Positions 12,081 to 23,619 of a stretch of 64,000 nt of DNA are shown here, piece after piece. The stretch spans positions 124,764,152-124,828,151 of the forward strand of contig OX457061.1 in NCBI GenBank assembly GCA_949752795.1. The letters run 5' to 3'. The position numbers and the translations under genes are program-made. The notes beneath the pieces are model-generated. The model saw nothing but the letters and a program-made list of their open reading frames with translations, was not told where the DNA came from and did no database searches. How positions within the stretch are numbered: position 1 is the stretch's first letter; each line of letters begins with the position of its first letter. This DNA is from Hyperoodon ampullatus. Its lineage: Eukaryota; Chordata; Mammalia; Artiodactyla; Ziphiidae.

Positions 12081-13530
12081 TTTTTTTATAAAAGCATAGT
12101 TGATTTATACTATAATATTAGTTTCAGGTTTGCAATATAGGGATTCAATATTTTTACAGATTGTAAAATATAGGGATACAACATTTTTATAGATTGTATT
12201 CCATTTAAGTTATTATAAAATGTTGGCTCTATCCCTATGCTGTATAATATATCCTTGTATTTTATTCATTTTATACCTAGTAGTTTGTACCTCTTATTCC
12301 CCTACCCATATATTGCCCCCTCCTCTTGCCTCTTCCCACTGGTAATCACTAATTTGTTCTCTATATTTGTGAGTCTGTTTCAGTTTTGTTATATTCACTA
12401 GTTTGTTTTATTTTAGATTCTACATATAAGTGATAACATACAGTATTTGTCTTTCTCTTTCTGACTTATTTCTCTAAATATAATACCCTCCAAGTCCATT
12501 CATGTTGTTACAAATGACAAAATGTCATTCTTATTATGGCTGAGTAATATTCTGTTGCATATATTTATATATAACATATCTTCCTTATCCATTCATTTGT
12601 TGATGGACACTTAGGTTGCTTCCATATCTTGGCTGTTGTAAATAATGCTTCTATGAACATTGGGGTGCATATATCTTTTTGAATAGGTGCTTTTGTTTTC
12701 TTTGGATATATACCCAGGAATGGAATTGCTGGATTATATGGTAGTTTAATTTTAGTTTTTTGAGGAGCTTCCATGCTGTTTTCCATAATGGCTGCCCCAC
12801 TTTACATTTTCCACACCTTTGCCAACATTTGTTATTTGTAAACATTTTGATGATAGCTATTCTGACAGGTGTGATATCTCATTGTGGTTTTGATTTGCAT
12901 TTCCCTGATGATTTGTGATGTTGAGCATCTTTTCATGTGCCTGTTGGCCATCTGTATATTTTCTTTGGAAAAATGTCTATTTAGGTCTTCTCATTTTTTA
13001 ATCAGGTTGTTTGTTTTCTGATGTTGAGTTGTATTAGCTGTTTATATATTTTGGATATTAACCCCTTATCGGTCACATGATTTTCAAATAGTTTCCCCAT
13101 TCAGTTGGTTGTCTTTTTGTTTTGTCCTTTGCTGTGTTTGGTTTCCTTTGCTGTATGAAAGCTTATAAGTTTAAGTAGATCCCATTTGATTATTCTTGTT
13201 TTTGTTTTCTTTGCCTGAAGGTGCTTATCCAAAAAAATATCACCAAGTTATGTCAAAGAGTGTTCTTCCTATGTTCCCTTCTAGGAATTTTATCGTTTCA
13301 GATGTTATATGTAGGTCTTTAATCCATTTTGAGTTTATTTTTGTATACGGTGTAAGAAAATGTTGTAATTTCATTCTTTTACATGTAGCTGTCCTGTTTT
13401 CCCAGCACCACTTATTGAATAGACTGTTTTTCCCCATTTTATATTTTTGCATCCTTTGTTGTAGATTAATTAACCATATGTGCATGTTTATTTCTCACAT
13501 GTCTATTTTGTTTCATTGCTCTAAGTGTCT

Positions 13531-13662
13531 TTTTTTTAATTCTTTTTTTTTTTTTGACCATGCACGTGGCTTGTGGCATCTTAGTTCCCCAACTAAGGAT
13601 CAAACCCGGGCCCATGGCAGTGAAAGTGTCAAGTCTTAACCACTGGACCACCTGGGAATTCC
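13531..13662 (-). mobile_element. Short CHR-type SINE inside L1, antisense
   Basis: Poly-T tail on the left, tRNA-like head CCAGGTGGTCCAGTGGTTAAG on the minus strand at the right. A perfect 12-bp target-site duplication, CTCTAAGTGTCT, lies at 13,519-13,530 and 13,663-13,674. It lands in the ORF2 3' part of the surrounding L1, so it is younger than that copy. Confidence 0.92.
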
Positions 13663-15081
13663 CTCTAAGTGTCTGTTATTGTGCCAGTACCATACTGTTC
13701 TGATTACTAGAGTTTTGTAGCATAGTCTGAAGTCGGGGATTGTGATTCCTCCAGCTTTGTTGTTTTTTCTCAAGATTGCTTTGACTATTTAGTGTCTTTT
13801 CTAGTTCTATATAAATTTTAGAATTATTTGTTCCAGTTATGTGAAAAATGTTATAGGTATTGTGATAGGGATTGCATTAAATCTGTAGATTACAATGGGA
13901 ATATAGACATTTTCACAATAGTAAATCTTCCAATACATGAACACAGGATATCTTTTCATTTCTTTGTATCATCTTCTATTTCCTTCATCAATGTTTTATA
14001 GTTTTCAGAGTATAGCTCTTTCATCTCCTTGGTTAAGGTTATTATTAAATTTTTTTCTTTCTTTTTGATACAATTGTAAATGGGATTATTTTCTTGATTT
14101 CTCTTTTTGAGAGTTCATTATTACTGTGTAGAAAAGCAACCTGAAATTTTTTTGCTGGGAATTTTTTTTATACTGATTCAATTACACTCCTAATGATTGG
14201 TCTGTTCAGATTATCTATTTCTTCTTGATTCAATCCTAGAATAGAACATATTTCTAGGAATTTATACATTGCTTCTAGGTTATCCAATTTGTTGGCATAT
14301 AGCATATAACTGTTTGTAGTGTTCTCTTATGATATTTTCTATATCTGTAATATTGGTTGTTCTTTCTCCTCTTTCATTCCTTATTTTGTTCATTTGGGTC
14401 CTCTCTCTTTGTTTCTTACTTAGGCTGGCTGAGCTTATCATTTTTATTTTCCTATAAAAATAGCTCTTGGTTTCATTGACCTTTTCTATTTTTTGTCTCT
14501 ATTTTATTTTCTCTCTGATCTTTATTATTTCCTTCCTTCTGCTCACTTTGGGCTTCATTTGTCCATTTTTTTCCTAATTCCTTTAGGTGGTAGTTTAGGT
14601 TGTTTGAGATTTTCCTTGTTCCTTGAGGTAGGCCTGTATTGCTTTTGCTGTGTCCCATAGATTTGGGAATGTGTGTATTTATTTTCATTTGTCTCAAAGT
14701 ATTTTTTGATTACTTCCTTTATTTCTTCATTGACTTTTTTTTTTTTTGTAGCATGTCATTTGATCTCTGCGTGTTTGTGCTTTTCCCATTTTCAATCCTG
14801 TAACTGATTTCTAGTTTCATACCATTATGGTCATGAAAAAAAGCTTGATATAATTTCTATCCTGTTAAATTTGTTGAGACTTGTTTTGTGGTCTAGGATG
14901 TGATCTATCCTGGAGAACATTCCACGTGCACTTGAAAAGAATGTGTATTCTGCTATTTTTGGAAGGAATGTCCTGAGATATCTATTAAGTCCAACTTTTC
15001 TAATGTGTCAGTCAAGGCCACTGTTTCCTTTTTGATTTTCTGCCTCGATGATCTGTCCATTGATGTAAGTGGGGTATTAAA

Positions 15082-15432
15082 CTATCCTATTATTATTGTA
15101 TTATTGTCAGTTTCTCCCATTATGTCTGTTAATACTTGCTCTATATATTTAAGTGCTCCCATATTAGGTGCATATATTTTACAGGACATTATATCCTCTC
15201 CTTGTATTGATCCCTTTATCATTATATAATGCTCTTCTTTGTCTTTTGTTATAGACTTTGTTTCAAAGTCTACTTTGTCTGATATGAGTATTGCTACCCC
15301 AGCTTTCTTGTGGTTTCCTTTTGAATGAAATACCTTCTTCCCTCCCCTCACTTTGTCTGTGTGTATCTTTGGCTCCAAAGTGAATCTCTTGTAGTAGCAT
15401 ATAGATGTGTCTTGTTTAATGCAATCAGCCAC
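15082..15432 (-). pseudogene. L1 ORF2 endonuclease fragment
   Basis: This 116-residue open stretch is the middle of the L1 ORF2 apurinic-like endonuclease, the enzyme that nicks target DNA for target-primed reverse transcription. Visible family marks are AGVAILISDKVDF, HYIMIKGSIQ and the IYAPN segment that holds a catalytic Tyr. It ends at a TAG (15,082-15,084) exactly where the catalytic Asp of the GDFN motif should be, and the FNTP residues follow out of the frame's reach. Upstream residues are degraded and no starting Met of ORF2 is kept. Non-functional. Confidence 0.85.
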
Positions 15433-16131
15433 CCTATGTCATTTGATTGGAGCATTTAGTCCATGATATTTAATGTAATTATTGATAGTTATGTACTTAC
15501 TGCCATTTTGCTACTTGTTTTCTGGTGGTTTTTATAGTTCTCCCCTGCTCTTCTCTTCTTCATTTTCTTCCCTTGTGGTTTCATGATTTTCTTTAGTCAC
15601 GAGACAGAAAGCAGTTCCTTGGACAGCACATAAAAAGGTCAGGGACATTGGATGGATGTCCCACTCTCTTCCCCTACCCTCCCTCCCCATGAGAGAAGTT
15701 TCCAGTAAAGAAAATCTCTCTCCGCATTAAGTTGTGCTGACTTGGGGTAGGGGCTGAGGTGGGTAAAGTGAAATTGAACTTCTTAGCCATTTCAATATGA
15801 CTGTTCTTAGTTTTGTGCTTATCTGGGTTATTGCAACTTCTTACTGGATTCTGGATTTTTCCTAAAGGTATTTTTGTCTGTATATTACTGGTAAAATGGT
15901 ATTTTGTGGGGGAAACAAGTCTGGGACTTCCTATTCTGCCATTCTGCTGACATTACTCTCCTCTACTTACATCTCTGTAATATAAATTTTCAGTGGGATC
16001 TTCTTATTTTCTTAATTTTGTTAACAATATAAAAATAGGAAGAAAATATTTTAAAATAAGTTAGTACTATTGATAAGAAAACTTGAGCCAGCAATTTTCT
16101 AATCAAATGCAATATTTTTCTACACAGAAAA

Positions 16132-16558
16132 TGTCTGTCATACAGAGTGAAGTAAGTCAGAAAGAGAAAAACAAATCTCATGTATTAATGCATATATGTG
16201 GAATTTAGAAAAATGGTACAGATGAACCTATTTGCAGGGCAGGAATAGAGACACAGACATAGAGAATGGACAGGTGGACACAGTGGGGGAAGGGGTGGGT
16301 GGGATGAATTGGGAGATTAGGATTGACATATTTACACTACCATGTGTAAAATAGATAGCTTGTGGTAACGTGCTGTATAGCACAGGGAGCTCAGCTTGGT
16401 GCTCTGTGATGACCTAGGTGGGGGGGATGGGGGGGATGGGAGGTCCAAGAGGGAGGGGATATATGTATACATATAGCCGATTCACTTTGTTGTACAGCAG
16501 AAACTAACACAACATTGTAAAGCAACTATATTCCAATTAAAAAAGAAAAAAGAAAAAA
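16132..16558 (+). mobile_element. L1 3' end, sense, 5' truncated
   Basis: Starts at GTCTGTCATACAGAGTGAAG (end of ORF2 region) and runs through the L1 3' UTR: TATAGCACAGGGAGCTCAGC, a G-rich purine tract, CACTTTGTTGTACAGCAG, CAACTATATTCCAATTA, then an A-rich tail to 16,558. The 5' truncation is typical of aborted reverse transcription. I cannot identify a clear target-site duplication. Confidence 0.88.
16419..16459 (+). other. G-rich tract with quadruplex potential in L1 3' UTR
   Basis: Runs of seven Gs separated by AT, followed by further GGG runs to about 16,459, satisfy the usual four-run G-quadruplex pattern. G-rich quadruplex-capable tracts are known in mammalian L1 3' UTRs. Structure formation here is an inference. 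Confidence 0.6.
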
Positions 16559-17739
16559 AAGTTATCACTGACAATTCTTTTCACAGTATAACCAAACCAA
16601 ATCTTTTTTGGGGGGAGTTATTTTTAGTGACAATGTAAGCTCAATCTTAATTAGAAGTAATTTATAGTGAATGGTAATTTTAATGATTTCAGAAAGTGTT
16701 TAGTGCTTTGCATATTATGAAATATTTATGGCTTTGAGAAAGCAGTTGTCATTAAGAAATGACTAAATAATTGTAAATTACAAGCTTGTGTTATCATGTT
16801 TCCGTAAAACTTGTCTTAACTATATTAGATTCTAAAATGTAGCTACTGAAGGTCTTGATTTGACCAAATTTGCAACTGATTAAACTTTCAAACACATGTA
16901 TGAGTTCACAATGACATGCACACCCAACAACACAAGTAATGATTTATATGGTATTTTGAATGAAACTTAATGTCATATCATATATTTTATTTACCTCTAC
17001 TATATTCTTAAAAGAATTTCACTCTTTTCTAAATGAACTTTAATATCAATCATTTCTGATTTATCATTCAACTATTCAGCTATTCATTTTTCAACTTATT
17101 TATTTACCATGAAAGTTATCATGAAAAATATTAATCAAAATACTACCAAATTATAAAATTATATGCTAGTAGATTTTCTTTTTTATCACGGTATGAAAAT
17201 GGATGTCATTGCTTAAAGCTACATAATATGAACCAAAGAAGAAAACTGGGTAGTAAATAGTAAAAGCCTAGGCAGCAGACTGAATGATGAAATCAGGGAT
17301 GAGTCAGGGAAGCAGAGAAGATTAAGGGATTCAGTCTAATGAGTAGTTGTGGGATGAGATAGAGGAGGGAAAGTTTGGTAGGGAGGGGCGGAGAGTTGGA
17401 AAAGGAGACACTAAACCAGTCCTCAGAGGCAGGTGAACAACTCAGAGCCATGCACGTCAAGTAGCAGAGGTGGGGAAGGAAAACGGAAGGTCAAGGAGTG
17501 GTCAGTGGAGCCGTGAGCATTATGGGTCCCTGTCCAAGCATCTCACGGTAGGGCTGCCTTTGGTGGGCAGGGCCTGCAATTAGGAAGAAAGCTGGATGCA
17601 GAGAGAAGAGCAAGAACAAAGGGATACACACTAAGCAATTCGACAGCTTCCCCTCAGTGTGTCTGCTTGTGGAGACCTTCAGGAATTGTGTCTGTGGCTT
17701 CACTCCTGGCCTTCAAATCTCACACCATCAATTCTTTTT
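16559..17739. other. Unique-looking DNA, no gene seen
   Basis: 16,559-17,230 is A+T-rich. 17,270-17,700 is noticeably richer in G+C and purines on the plus strand but shows no long frame or splice-bounded exon and matches no repeat I know. Confidence 0.5.
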
Positions 17740-17822
17740 AAAAAAATTTTATTGAAGTAGAGTTCATTCAAAATGTTGTGTTAATTTCTGCTGTACAGCA
17801 AGGTGACAGTTTATATATATAC

Positions 17823-17865
<43 letters not shown>

Positions 17866-18110
17866 TATATGTATATTCTTTTCCATTATGGTTTTTTACA
17901 GGATATTGAATATAGTTCCCTGTGCTCTACATAGGACCTTGTTGTTTATCCATCCTATACATACTAGTTTGCATCTGCTAGTCCCAAACTCTCAGTCCAT
18001 CCCTCCCCTACCCCACTTCCTCCTTGGCAACCACAAGTCTGTTCTCTATGTCTGTGAGTCTGTTTTGTAGATATGTTCACTTTTCTTATAAAATATTTTG
18101 AATCTTGAGA
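17740..18110 (-). mobile_element. L1 3' UTR, antisense, 5' truncated
   Basis: Begins with the antisense tail and TTTTATTGAAGTAGAGTTCA, followed by TTTCTGCTGTACAGCAAGG, an AT microsatellite, AGTTCCCTGTGCTCTACAT, and the C-rich block with GTCTGTTCTCTATGTCTGTG. It is 3' UTR only. The left tail is short and no target-site duplication is certain. Confidence 0.88.
17812..17876. repeat. (AT)n microsatellite within L1 3' UTR
   Basis: About 65 bp of alternating TA with a few ATATGTG interruptions, expanded from the TATACATATATA segment present in this L1 3' UTR. Confidence 0.9.
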
Positions 18111-18383
18111 TGCATAAAGTTTCAAGTTTCAGTTTCTACTCTATTTTCTCCCTGGTTTGACCTTACCAACTGTCACTGGCAAGAGGCAAAGGGGACGTCC
18201 CCAGTGGCTGAACTGGGAGGCAGCCACTTCCCCCTGTAGGGTGTCCCACTGGCCTTGTGGGGTGGGCTCAGCTTCCACCAGAGCTATGGTAGCAGCAGGA
18301 TCACTGGGGCTGGTCCCCTAGATCCTGGAAACAGAGACGACACCTTGGCAACAGTGGTGCTGGTGTTGAGCAGTGCCCTTCGG

Positions 18384-18593
18384 GTTTTTTTTTTATTAAT
18401 TCTTTTTCATATTCCTCTCCATTATGGTTTATCACAGGGTACTGAATATAGTTCCCCATGCTCTACAGTAGGACCTTGTTGTTCATCCATCCTATATATT
18501 ACTACTTTGCATCTGCTACTCCCAAACTCCCAATTCTTCCCTCCCCCGACCCCCTCTCTCTTGACAACCATAAGTCTGTTCTCTATGTCTGGA
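18384..18593 (-). mobile_element. L1 3'-UTR fragment inside retroviral remnant, antisense
   Basis: CTTTTTCATATTCCTCTCCATTA, AGTTCCCCATGCTCTACAGT and GTCTGTTCTCTATGTCTGG are the standard antisense L1 3'-UTR blocks. About 210 bp long, missing the extreme 3' end apart from a T run. No target-site duplication is evident. Confidence 0.85.
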
Positions 18594-19457
18594 CCTAGAG
18601 GTTGTCATACTGGGGGTGGTTTACATTTAGCCAGGAGCCTGCTAACTTCCTTGGGCACGTTATGTGGCGCAGCACCAGGTGCTCAGGCCATTTGTGTTGG
18701 GCCATTAGGTACTGTGCCATCAGACACTGTGCCTCTGCCAAGCTCTCCATTGGCATGGGGGTGAGGAGGGAAGGCAACAGGGTACGCAGAGCCAGAGCCA
18801 GCCGCACTTGATTTTGGGAGGGGCCTGATTTCTCCAGGGAGGATACTGGATTGTACTGGTTAGGACTCAGAGTCCCAGAGTCCCAGGGCCAGCCTCAAGC
18901 ACAGTGGTCAGGGCAGGGGTCTCTCTCTCTCCTCCTTCAAGGGCAATGCTGGCACCTGTATCGGGTATTTCACATGAGGGAGGATTGCCACTTCTGTGTC
19001 CCGACCATTAACTAACACATCCCGGGACGTTATGAAAAGCCGAGCTAATTCTCCTCAGAGTTGGCAGGAACTTCCGACCAAGAGCTCGTATGCTGCAGCT
19101 AAAAGAGTCAGCAGCCACATCCAGACTCAGAGTCTTTTGGGAAACACACCCCAAGTCTATGACCTGCTGGGGGAATTCACCCGCGAGTGGTAGTAACAGC
19201 TGGAAAACACATCCTTGGCACCTGAATCAGCTCTGATGAGCAGTGCCCCAAGGTTCTGAGGACTCTAGGTGCTTTCTGTGGAGCTGGCACTTTGAGATGG
19301 GATGCACAAGTGGCACCCAGTGGGGTGATGCAGTGCAGCCAGGGCCATCGGGGGAGGGCCCTCCAGATAGAGTCACCATCAGTCCTGGGAGGGCTGGTCA
19401 GTAGCCACGTGCAGCCCGGAGGCGTTCTCTGCACTCAACTGCAAGGGCGACTCAGTC

Positions 19458-19475
19458 CCTCGTGATTTGACACCA
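19458..19475 (-). promoter_or_regulatory. Retroviral primer-binding site, tRNA-Leu-like
   Basis: Two bases beyond the inner LTR edge the minus strand reads TGGTGTCAAATCACGAGG. The first eight bases, TGGTGTCA, equal the complement of the 3' end of mammalian tRNA-Leu (…TGACACCA); the remainder has drifted. This is where a retrovirus primes minus-strand DNA synthesis. The exact placement, next to a TG...CA-bounded LTR, is the main support for calling a provirus here. Confidence 0.6.
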
Positions 19476-19477
19476 GT

Positions 19478-19966
19478 TGTTGGGACTGTGTTCAATGAAC
19501 ATGTATTAAGTCGAGTTCCGGTGTGTCCGAGGTGAGCACAAGGAAACTGAAATAGGGAAGTTTATTGCTCATGGGTCCCGGAGGAGGAGGTGCACAGGAG
19601 GACTCAGGGCCCTCAGGGGAGGTTAAGGCAGGTGCCAGCAGAGAGAGAGGCCGGACCTGGGGCCCTTTATTGGGGTCCTTGGGCGGAGTGCTTTGGGGTT
19701 CCCAGGCTAAGATCGGATTGGTCAGTTCAGACCAAAAAGAGCAGGGTTTTGGTGAGCTCCGTGGGGGCTTATCTAAGGGACACACACAGAGAAGGCCCTG
19801 GGAGTGGGGGGAAGACTTTATCCCAAAGGCCACTGGGGAGTCATCTCAGGAACGTCCATTTACGTATGACTCTGTGGGCTGTTCTCTAGGCGGAGGGGCT
19901 AAATCCAGGTCAAGGGCCCTGCAGGCTGCTTGGACACACAGAATAGACACAGAGGCAGCAATGTCA
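19478..19966 (-). mobile_element. Endogenous retrovirus 5' LTR, antisense
   Basis: On the minus strand this 489-bp block begins TGACATTGCTGCC and ends CAGTCCCAACA, so it has the TG...CA ends of an LTR. Two AATAAA signals are present in the U3-to-R direction, at 19,671-19,666 (CCCCAATAAAGG) and 19,566-19,561 (GAGCAATAAACTTCC); the second is the better poly(A) signal, being close to a plausible R/U5 boundary. The primer-binding site follows directly. I do not recognise the family. Frames crossing it are G+C by-products. Confidence 0.65.
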
Positions 19967-20045
19967 TACGTAGTTTGACTGAACTCTCATCAATTTACTG
20001 TGGTATAAGCATAACCACATTATATGAACTTTGGAAAATAATCCA

Positions 20046-20163
20046 GGAATTCCCTGGTGGTCCATTCGTCATGACTCAGTGCTGTCACTGCCAGGGACCC
20101 CAGATTCAATCCCTGGTTGAGGAACTAAGATCCCACAAGCCATGAGGCGTGGGGGAAAAAAAA
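20046..20163 (+). mobile_element. Short CHR-type SINE, sense
   Basis: GGAATTCCCTGGTGGTCC head, B-box-like AGATTCAATCCCTGG, AACTAAGATCCCACAAGCC, then an A tail. Flanks ATAATCCAG (about 20,037-20,045) and ATAATTCCAG (about 20,165) look like a target-site duplication with a one-base change. CpG positions are mostly decayed, so this copy is older than the one at 62,754. Confidence 0.88.
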
Positions 20164-20329
20164 GATAATTCCAGACCTCTGCACAGTCCAACGGTGTGAA
20201 GTCAATATTTTTCTGTTTTCTTCTTCCTTTTTTCATACACATTTTACATAATTATAAGTGATCTCTATGTATCTTGTGTTTTTAACTTTGATGTGTACAC
20301 AGAATTCTGAAAACAATCATTTACTGTCC

Positions 20330-21290
20330 GATCCTCACTCTCAAAATAATCTCACCTAGCCCGTGTCATCAAACGTCTACATTAACCATCGTATCAACTG
20401 CAGTTTTTCTCCCATGACCCTACACTCTTATATCCAAACACCTGTCTGACATCCTCACTGGTACCTGATAAGCATCTCAAACGGAGCTTGTCTGACACAA
20501 ACCTCTTGTTCTCACCCTAACCTTGATCCTGCTCTTCCCAAACTCCCACGTTTAAATGAAAAAGTCAACCAGTTCTTGGGCAAAAATCTATTTATCAACC
20601 ATAAATTCACTATTTCTTGCAGCCCATATCAATACATCAGCCAGGCTGCTGACTCTTCCAGATTGTATGAGATAATCTGCACGGCTGCCCCTGCTGCTGA
20701 AGCCCCCAGCATTTTAGCCAAAATACTGCCAAGCCTCCTAAGAAAGTTCCCTGCTTCCAGTCTACTTTCCTCCAACAGTTAGTACTCCAGGTGGTGGGCA
20801 GACGGATCTTTTAAAATGCTAATGAGATTGTCATCTTCCCTGTGCAAAACCATCCAAAATATTCTCAGAAATCAAATACCGTCCCATGATCTGTGTGTCC
20901 AGACACCACTCAATACCCTTACCTGCGTCTCTCCCCTTGTCTACTGTACTCTGCCTTGGTCACTCAGGCGAGCACTGTGGCCACTGAGGGGGCACCTTAC
21001 AGTTTCATCTCTTCAGAACATTCTCCAAGGGACCACACCTCTTGATTCATGGAGGCTTAAATCCACCCCTTGTCTGAAAGTTCCTACCCCTTGCACTCTC
21101 GTTATGACTCTGTACTCCGCAGCCTTTCTCTGTTTCGTTTTTGTACACGTAGCACCACCTTGCATTATATTAGCTATTTGTTTGCTGCTTGGCTGACTTT
21201 TGCCCAGTGTGCATGCATCTTGAAGTCAGGGACTTTTCCTCCCTCTTCTCCTTGATACCCCCAGGCTTCGAAGAGTCTCTCTAATACAGA
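20330..21290 (+). mobile_element. LINE-2 fragment, sense
   Basis: Fits the L2 ORF2 3' part and 3' UTR in order: GCCTCCTAAGAAAGTTCCCTG, a TTTTAAAATGCTAATGAGA segment, CAAAACCATCCAAAATATTC, ATGATCTG, then the CTTGAAGTCAGGGACTTTTC phrase of the L2 3' end near 21,220. Ancient and without an open frame. The left boundary is approximate. Confidence 0.6.
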
Positions 21291-23157
21291 AACTTTTTCA
21301 GGCAAAAGTTACACATGAAAATTAGAATCATTTAGTGGCATCCGTGATTTCAGTGTGACAGAATAAGCATTATTGCACTTATGCTTTTGAACCTCTGAAA
21401 ATGCACCACATTCAGTGGAATATTCCCAGTTTATTTTCATCAGAGAGAAGAAACATAGTATAATTCTTACAGAATCAACAGGATAGCAAAAATTTCCATA
21501 AATTCTCCCCAGGAACCAGATTCCTACGAAGTCTGTTTAACTGTTGTTGATGCCTAAAAGACATTTCAGAAACAGCTTGAATACTTGGAGCTAACATCTG
21601 CTGATTATCTCAGCAGCTAATATCATATATATTTTATTTTCTTAAACATATTCACAAGTATTTTGCATATGGCATTAACCAGTTTTAACCCACTTTTGAG
21701 ATAAATGTGTATGTAGCTTATATGTTTATATTTGCTATGTATGTTGTTTATTTCACAATATACCCTTATATTCGTTGCCAGTTCATGAAAAGATGAAAGC
21801 CACAAAAGGAAGTCTGTGTGAAATACAATAATACTCTTTCTCCTAACTCTTTGTCACATTAGCCCATTTTTTTCTATCTTTAGGTTAATTTCCTTGGGAT
21901 CTATATTTACTCAAGATCCTTGCCATGTCTGTAGAAGAAAAGATTGAACTTTTTTAGAGTGTGGATTGCTAATGCATCCCAGAGGAGGGGAAACTATGAC
22001 TATCAGTTCAGAAACAGAAATAACGCTTTGTCTTCTAGTCTTTGATAAATGGACAAAGTTTCTCCTGGAATAACTAGTAGAGGCTATAAAGCAATCAATG
22101 TGCTACATGAAAGCAAAGATATAAACAAAGCCTTGAGAATAGGATAAGACAAGCAATTAAATATTAATATTGAGTAGTTCATACCATGGTGGACAGTACC
22201 ATGGGGCAGATATGGAAACTTAAAATGGAGAGAAAGGCTCACCAGTTTTAGATTGTTTACTTTGCCTTGCTTCTACTTCAGTGTTTTTTCCTTAGAGCCA
22301 ATGAGATGAAGTAGGGACAAGAAAAGAGAGAGGTCATGAAGGAAAATTTAGGTGGAAGCCAGAACATAGAACCTTTAGGGTGCCTAAAGCGAGGGATAAG
22401 TTAAGGCAAATGTGTATGAATTCAAGAAGAGATGCTTACATATCCTAAATTTTAAGGACTACTTTGGAATTGTTTAAAATGATCAAAACCTAAAAATTCC
22501 TATTTGTTATCCTCTGATAAAATTATAATTCCAATGTTCATTGAGTTAGAAATATTTTAACATTTTATTTAAGGTTAAAATACCAAAACATTGGGCTGTA
22601 TGTGTCACAACTGTTTCAAAACTCTCCAGGTAGAAGGCTGACTGAAGCATCCATGTATCACACTAAAATTTTAATTATGTTCTTTAGCTTAATACTTAAA
22701 ACAAAAATATAAGAACTGTCATTCAAGTGAAAATTAGAACACTATTGTTTAAAGCAATAGAAGCATAATGATGTAGACTCTATAAACCATTTGGGTCAGT
22801 TAATTTCATATACCTTTCTCTTACTCTGATGAGTAGTGAGTAGCTGTATAGAGTTTCATTTTGTTTTCATTTCAGTACCATTCAAAATACAATTGTGTGT
22901 CTTTAGTCACTTAAGTTGTTTTAGAGCATGTATGCTTCTTTTTGTTAGTAAAATTGGTTTGTGGAATATATTTGCAAGTACTCTTAAAAAGTATCTTATG
23001 GCTTATTTTCACTAGTGTGTAACTCCAATCTTTAGATAATATATCAAGTCATATTTTACCATATGCATTGGTGACTTCCCACACTTTGTTTTGTATCTTG
23101 ATTAATAAATGTAGTTATTATATTAATGCTGACACCATTAAATAAAGTAAAACCAGG
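21291..23157. other. Unique-looking A+T-rich DNA, no gene seen
   Basis: I see no named repeat, no frame above about 60 codons and no promoter-like G+C rise. Good candidate for neutral single-copy sequence. Confidence 0.5.
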
Positions 23158-23218
23158 TTTATTAGTTTTCTCATGCTGTGTAACAAAATGCCACAAATTC
23201 AGCAGTTTAAAACATCAT
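23158..23218 (-). mobile_element. MaLR LTR end fragment, antisense
   Basis: The phrase TATTAGTTTTCTCATGCTG followed by AAAATGCCACAAATTCAGCA and AGTTTAAAACA is the antisense 3' terminus of an MLT1-type LTR (compare 57,838-57,900). About 60 bp; the rest is missing, cut by the adjoining L1. Confidence 0.5.
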
Positions 23219-23221
23219 CTA

Positions 23222-23580
23222 AATGCCCATATTCATAACAGCACTGCTCAAAATAGCCAAAAGGTTGAAGCAAGCGAAATATCCATCAAAGGATGAATGG
23301 ATAAACAAAATGTGGTATGTACACACAATGAAATATTACTTATCTGGTACATGCTACAGCACGGATGAGCCTTGAAAAAATTATGCTGAGTGAAATAAGT
23401 CAGTCACAGAAAGATATTGTATGATTGGAATTATGTGAGGCATCTGGAGTAGTTAAATTCATAGACATAAAAAGTAGAATGGTGGATGCCGGGGGCTGCA
23501 GGGAGGTGGAAATGAAGAGTTAATTATTTAATGGGTATAGAGTTTCAGTTTTGTAAGATTAACATGTTCTGGAGATTAGT
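23222..23580 (+). mobile_element. Old L1 3' end, sense
   Basis: Follows the end of L1 ORF2: CCCATATTCATAACAGCACTG, AATATCCATCAAAGGATGAA, TGTGGTATGTACACACAATG, GAGTGAAATAAGTCAGTCAC, then an older-type 3' UTR (GGATGCCGGGGGCTGCAGGG). It lacks a poly(A) tail and differs from the young 3' UTR at 56,406. Confidence 0.8.
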
Positions 23581-23619
23581 TATGGTTGAAAACAGAAAAT
23601 GAAATTTGCCTTCTGAACC

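Larger units (their letters stand above)
12085..15965 (-). mobile_element. L1, antisense, with 3' UTR and 5' UTR but no ORF1
   Basis: Right to left: a 5'-UTR-like block (15,600-15,965, ending CTGCCATTCTGCTGACATTA), ORF2 endonuclease (about 15,430-15,000), a shortened middle, ORF2 C-terminus (13,240-13,485, residues [20 protein letters not shown]; 12,565-12,786) and 3' UTR to the tail near 12,085. Two parts are missing: ORF1, where 5' UTR abuts ORF2-side sequence near 15,600, and the reverse transcriptase core, where sequence jumps near 14,150. A SINE has inserted at 13,531. The 3.9-kb length is well short of the 6 kb or more usual for L1. Confidence 0.85.
18130..19476 (-). mobile_element. Endogenous retrovirus leader/internal remnant, antisense
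   Basis: This G+C-richer block lies immediately downstream (minus strand) of the LTR and primer-binding site at 19,458-19,966, which is where a proviral leader and gag would be. It carries no long frame, and no gag motif can be named, so the assignment rests on position and base composition. An L1 3'-UTR piece splits it at 18,384-18,593. No second LTR is seen to the left; either the provirus lost its 3' half or the left boundary near 18,130 is a deletion point. The extent left of 18,384 is uncertain. Confidence 0.5.

Noticed and set aside
17270..17700. Possible exon in a G+C-richer stretch
   Set aside because: No frame above 70 codons, and no convincing acceptor/donor pair around an open segment.
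17825..18070. Frame starting with Ile-Tyr repeats
   Set aside because: Translation of a TA microsatellite joined to L1 3' UTR. The same applies to frames at 35,224-35,543 and 57,291-57,578.
18255..18811. Overlapping frames of 69-169 codons
   Set aside because: The longest crosses the junction of retroviral remnant and an L1 3' UTR, so it is a chimera of two unrelated repeats.
19565..19978. 137-codon plus-strand frame
   Set aside because: Lies antisense across the retroviral LTR; Gly/Arg-rich with no domain and no splice context.
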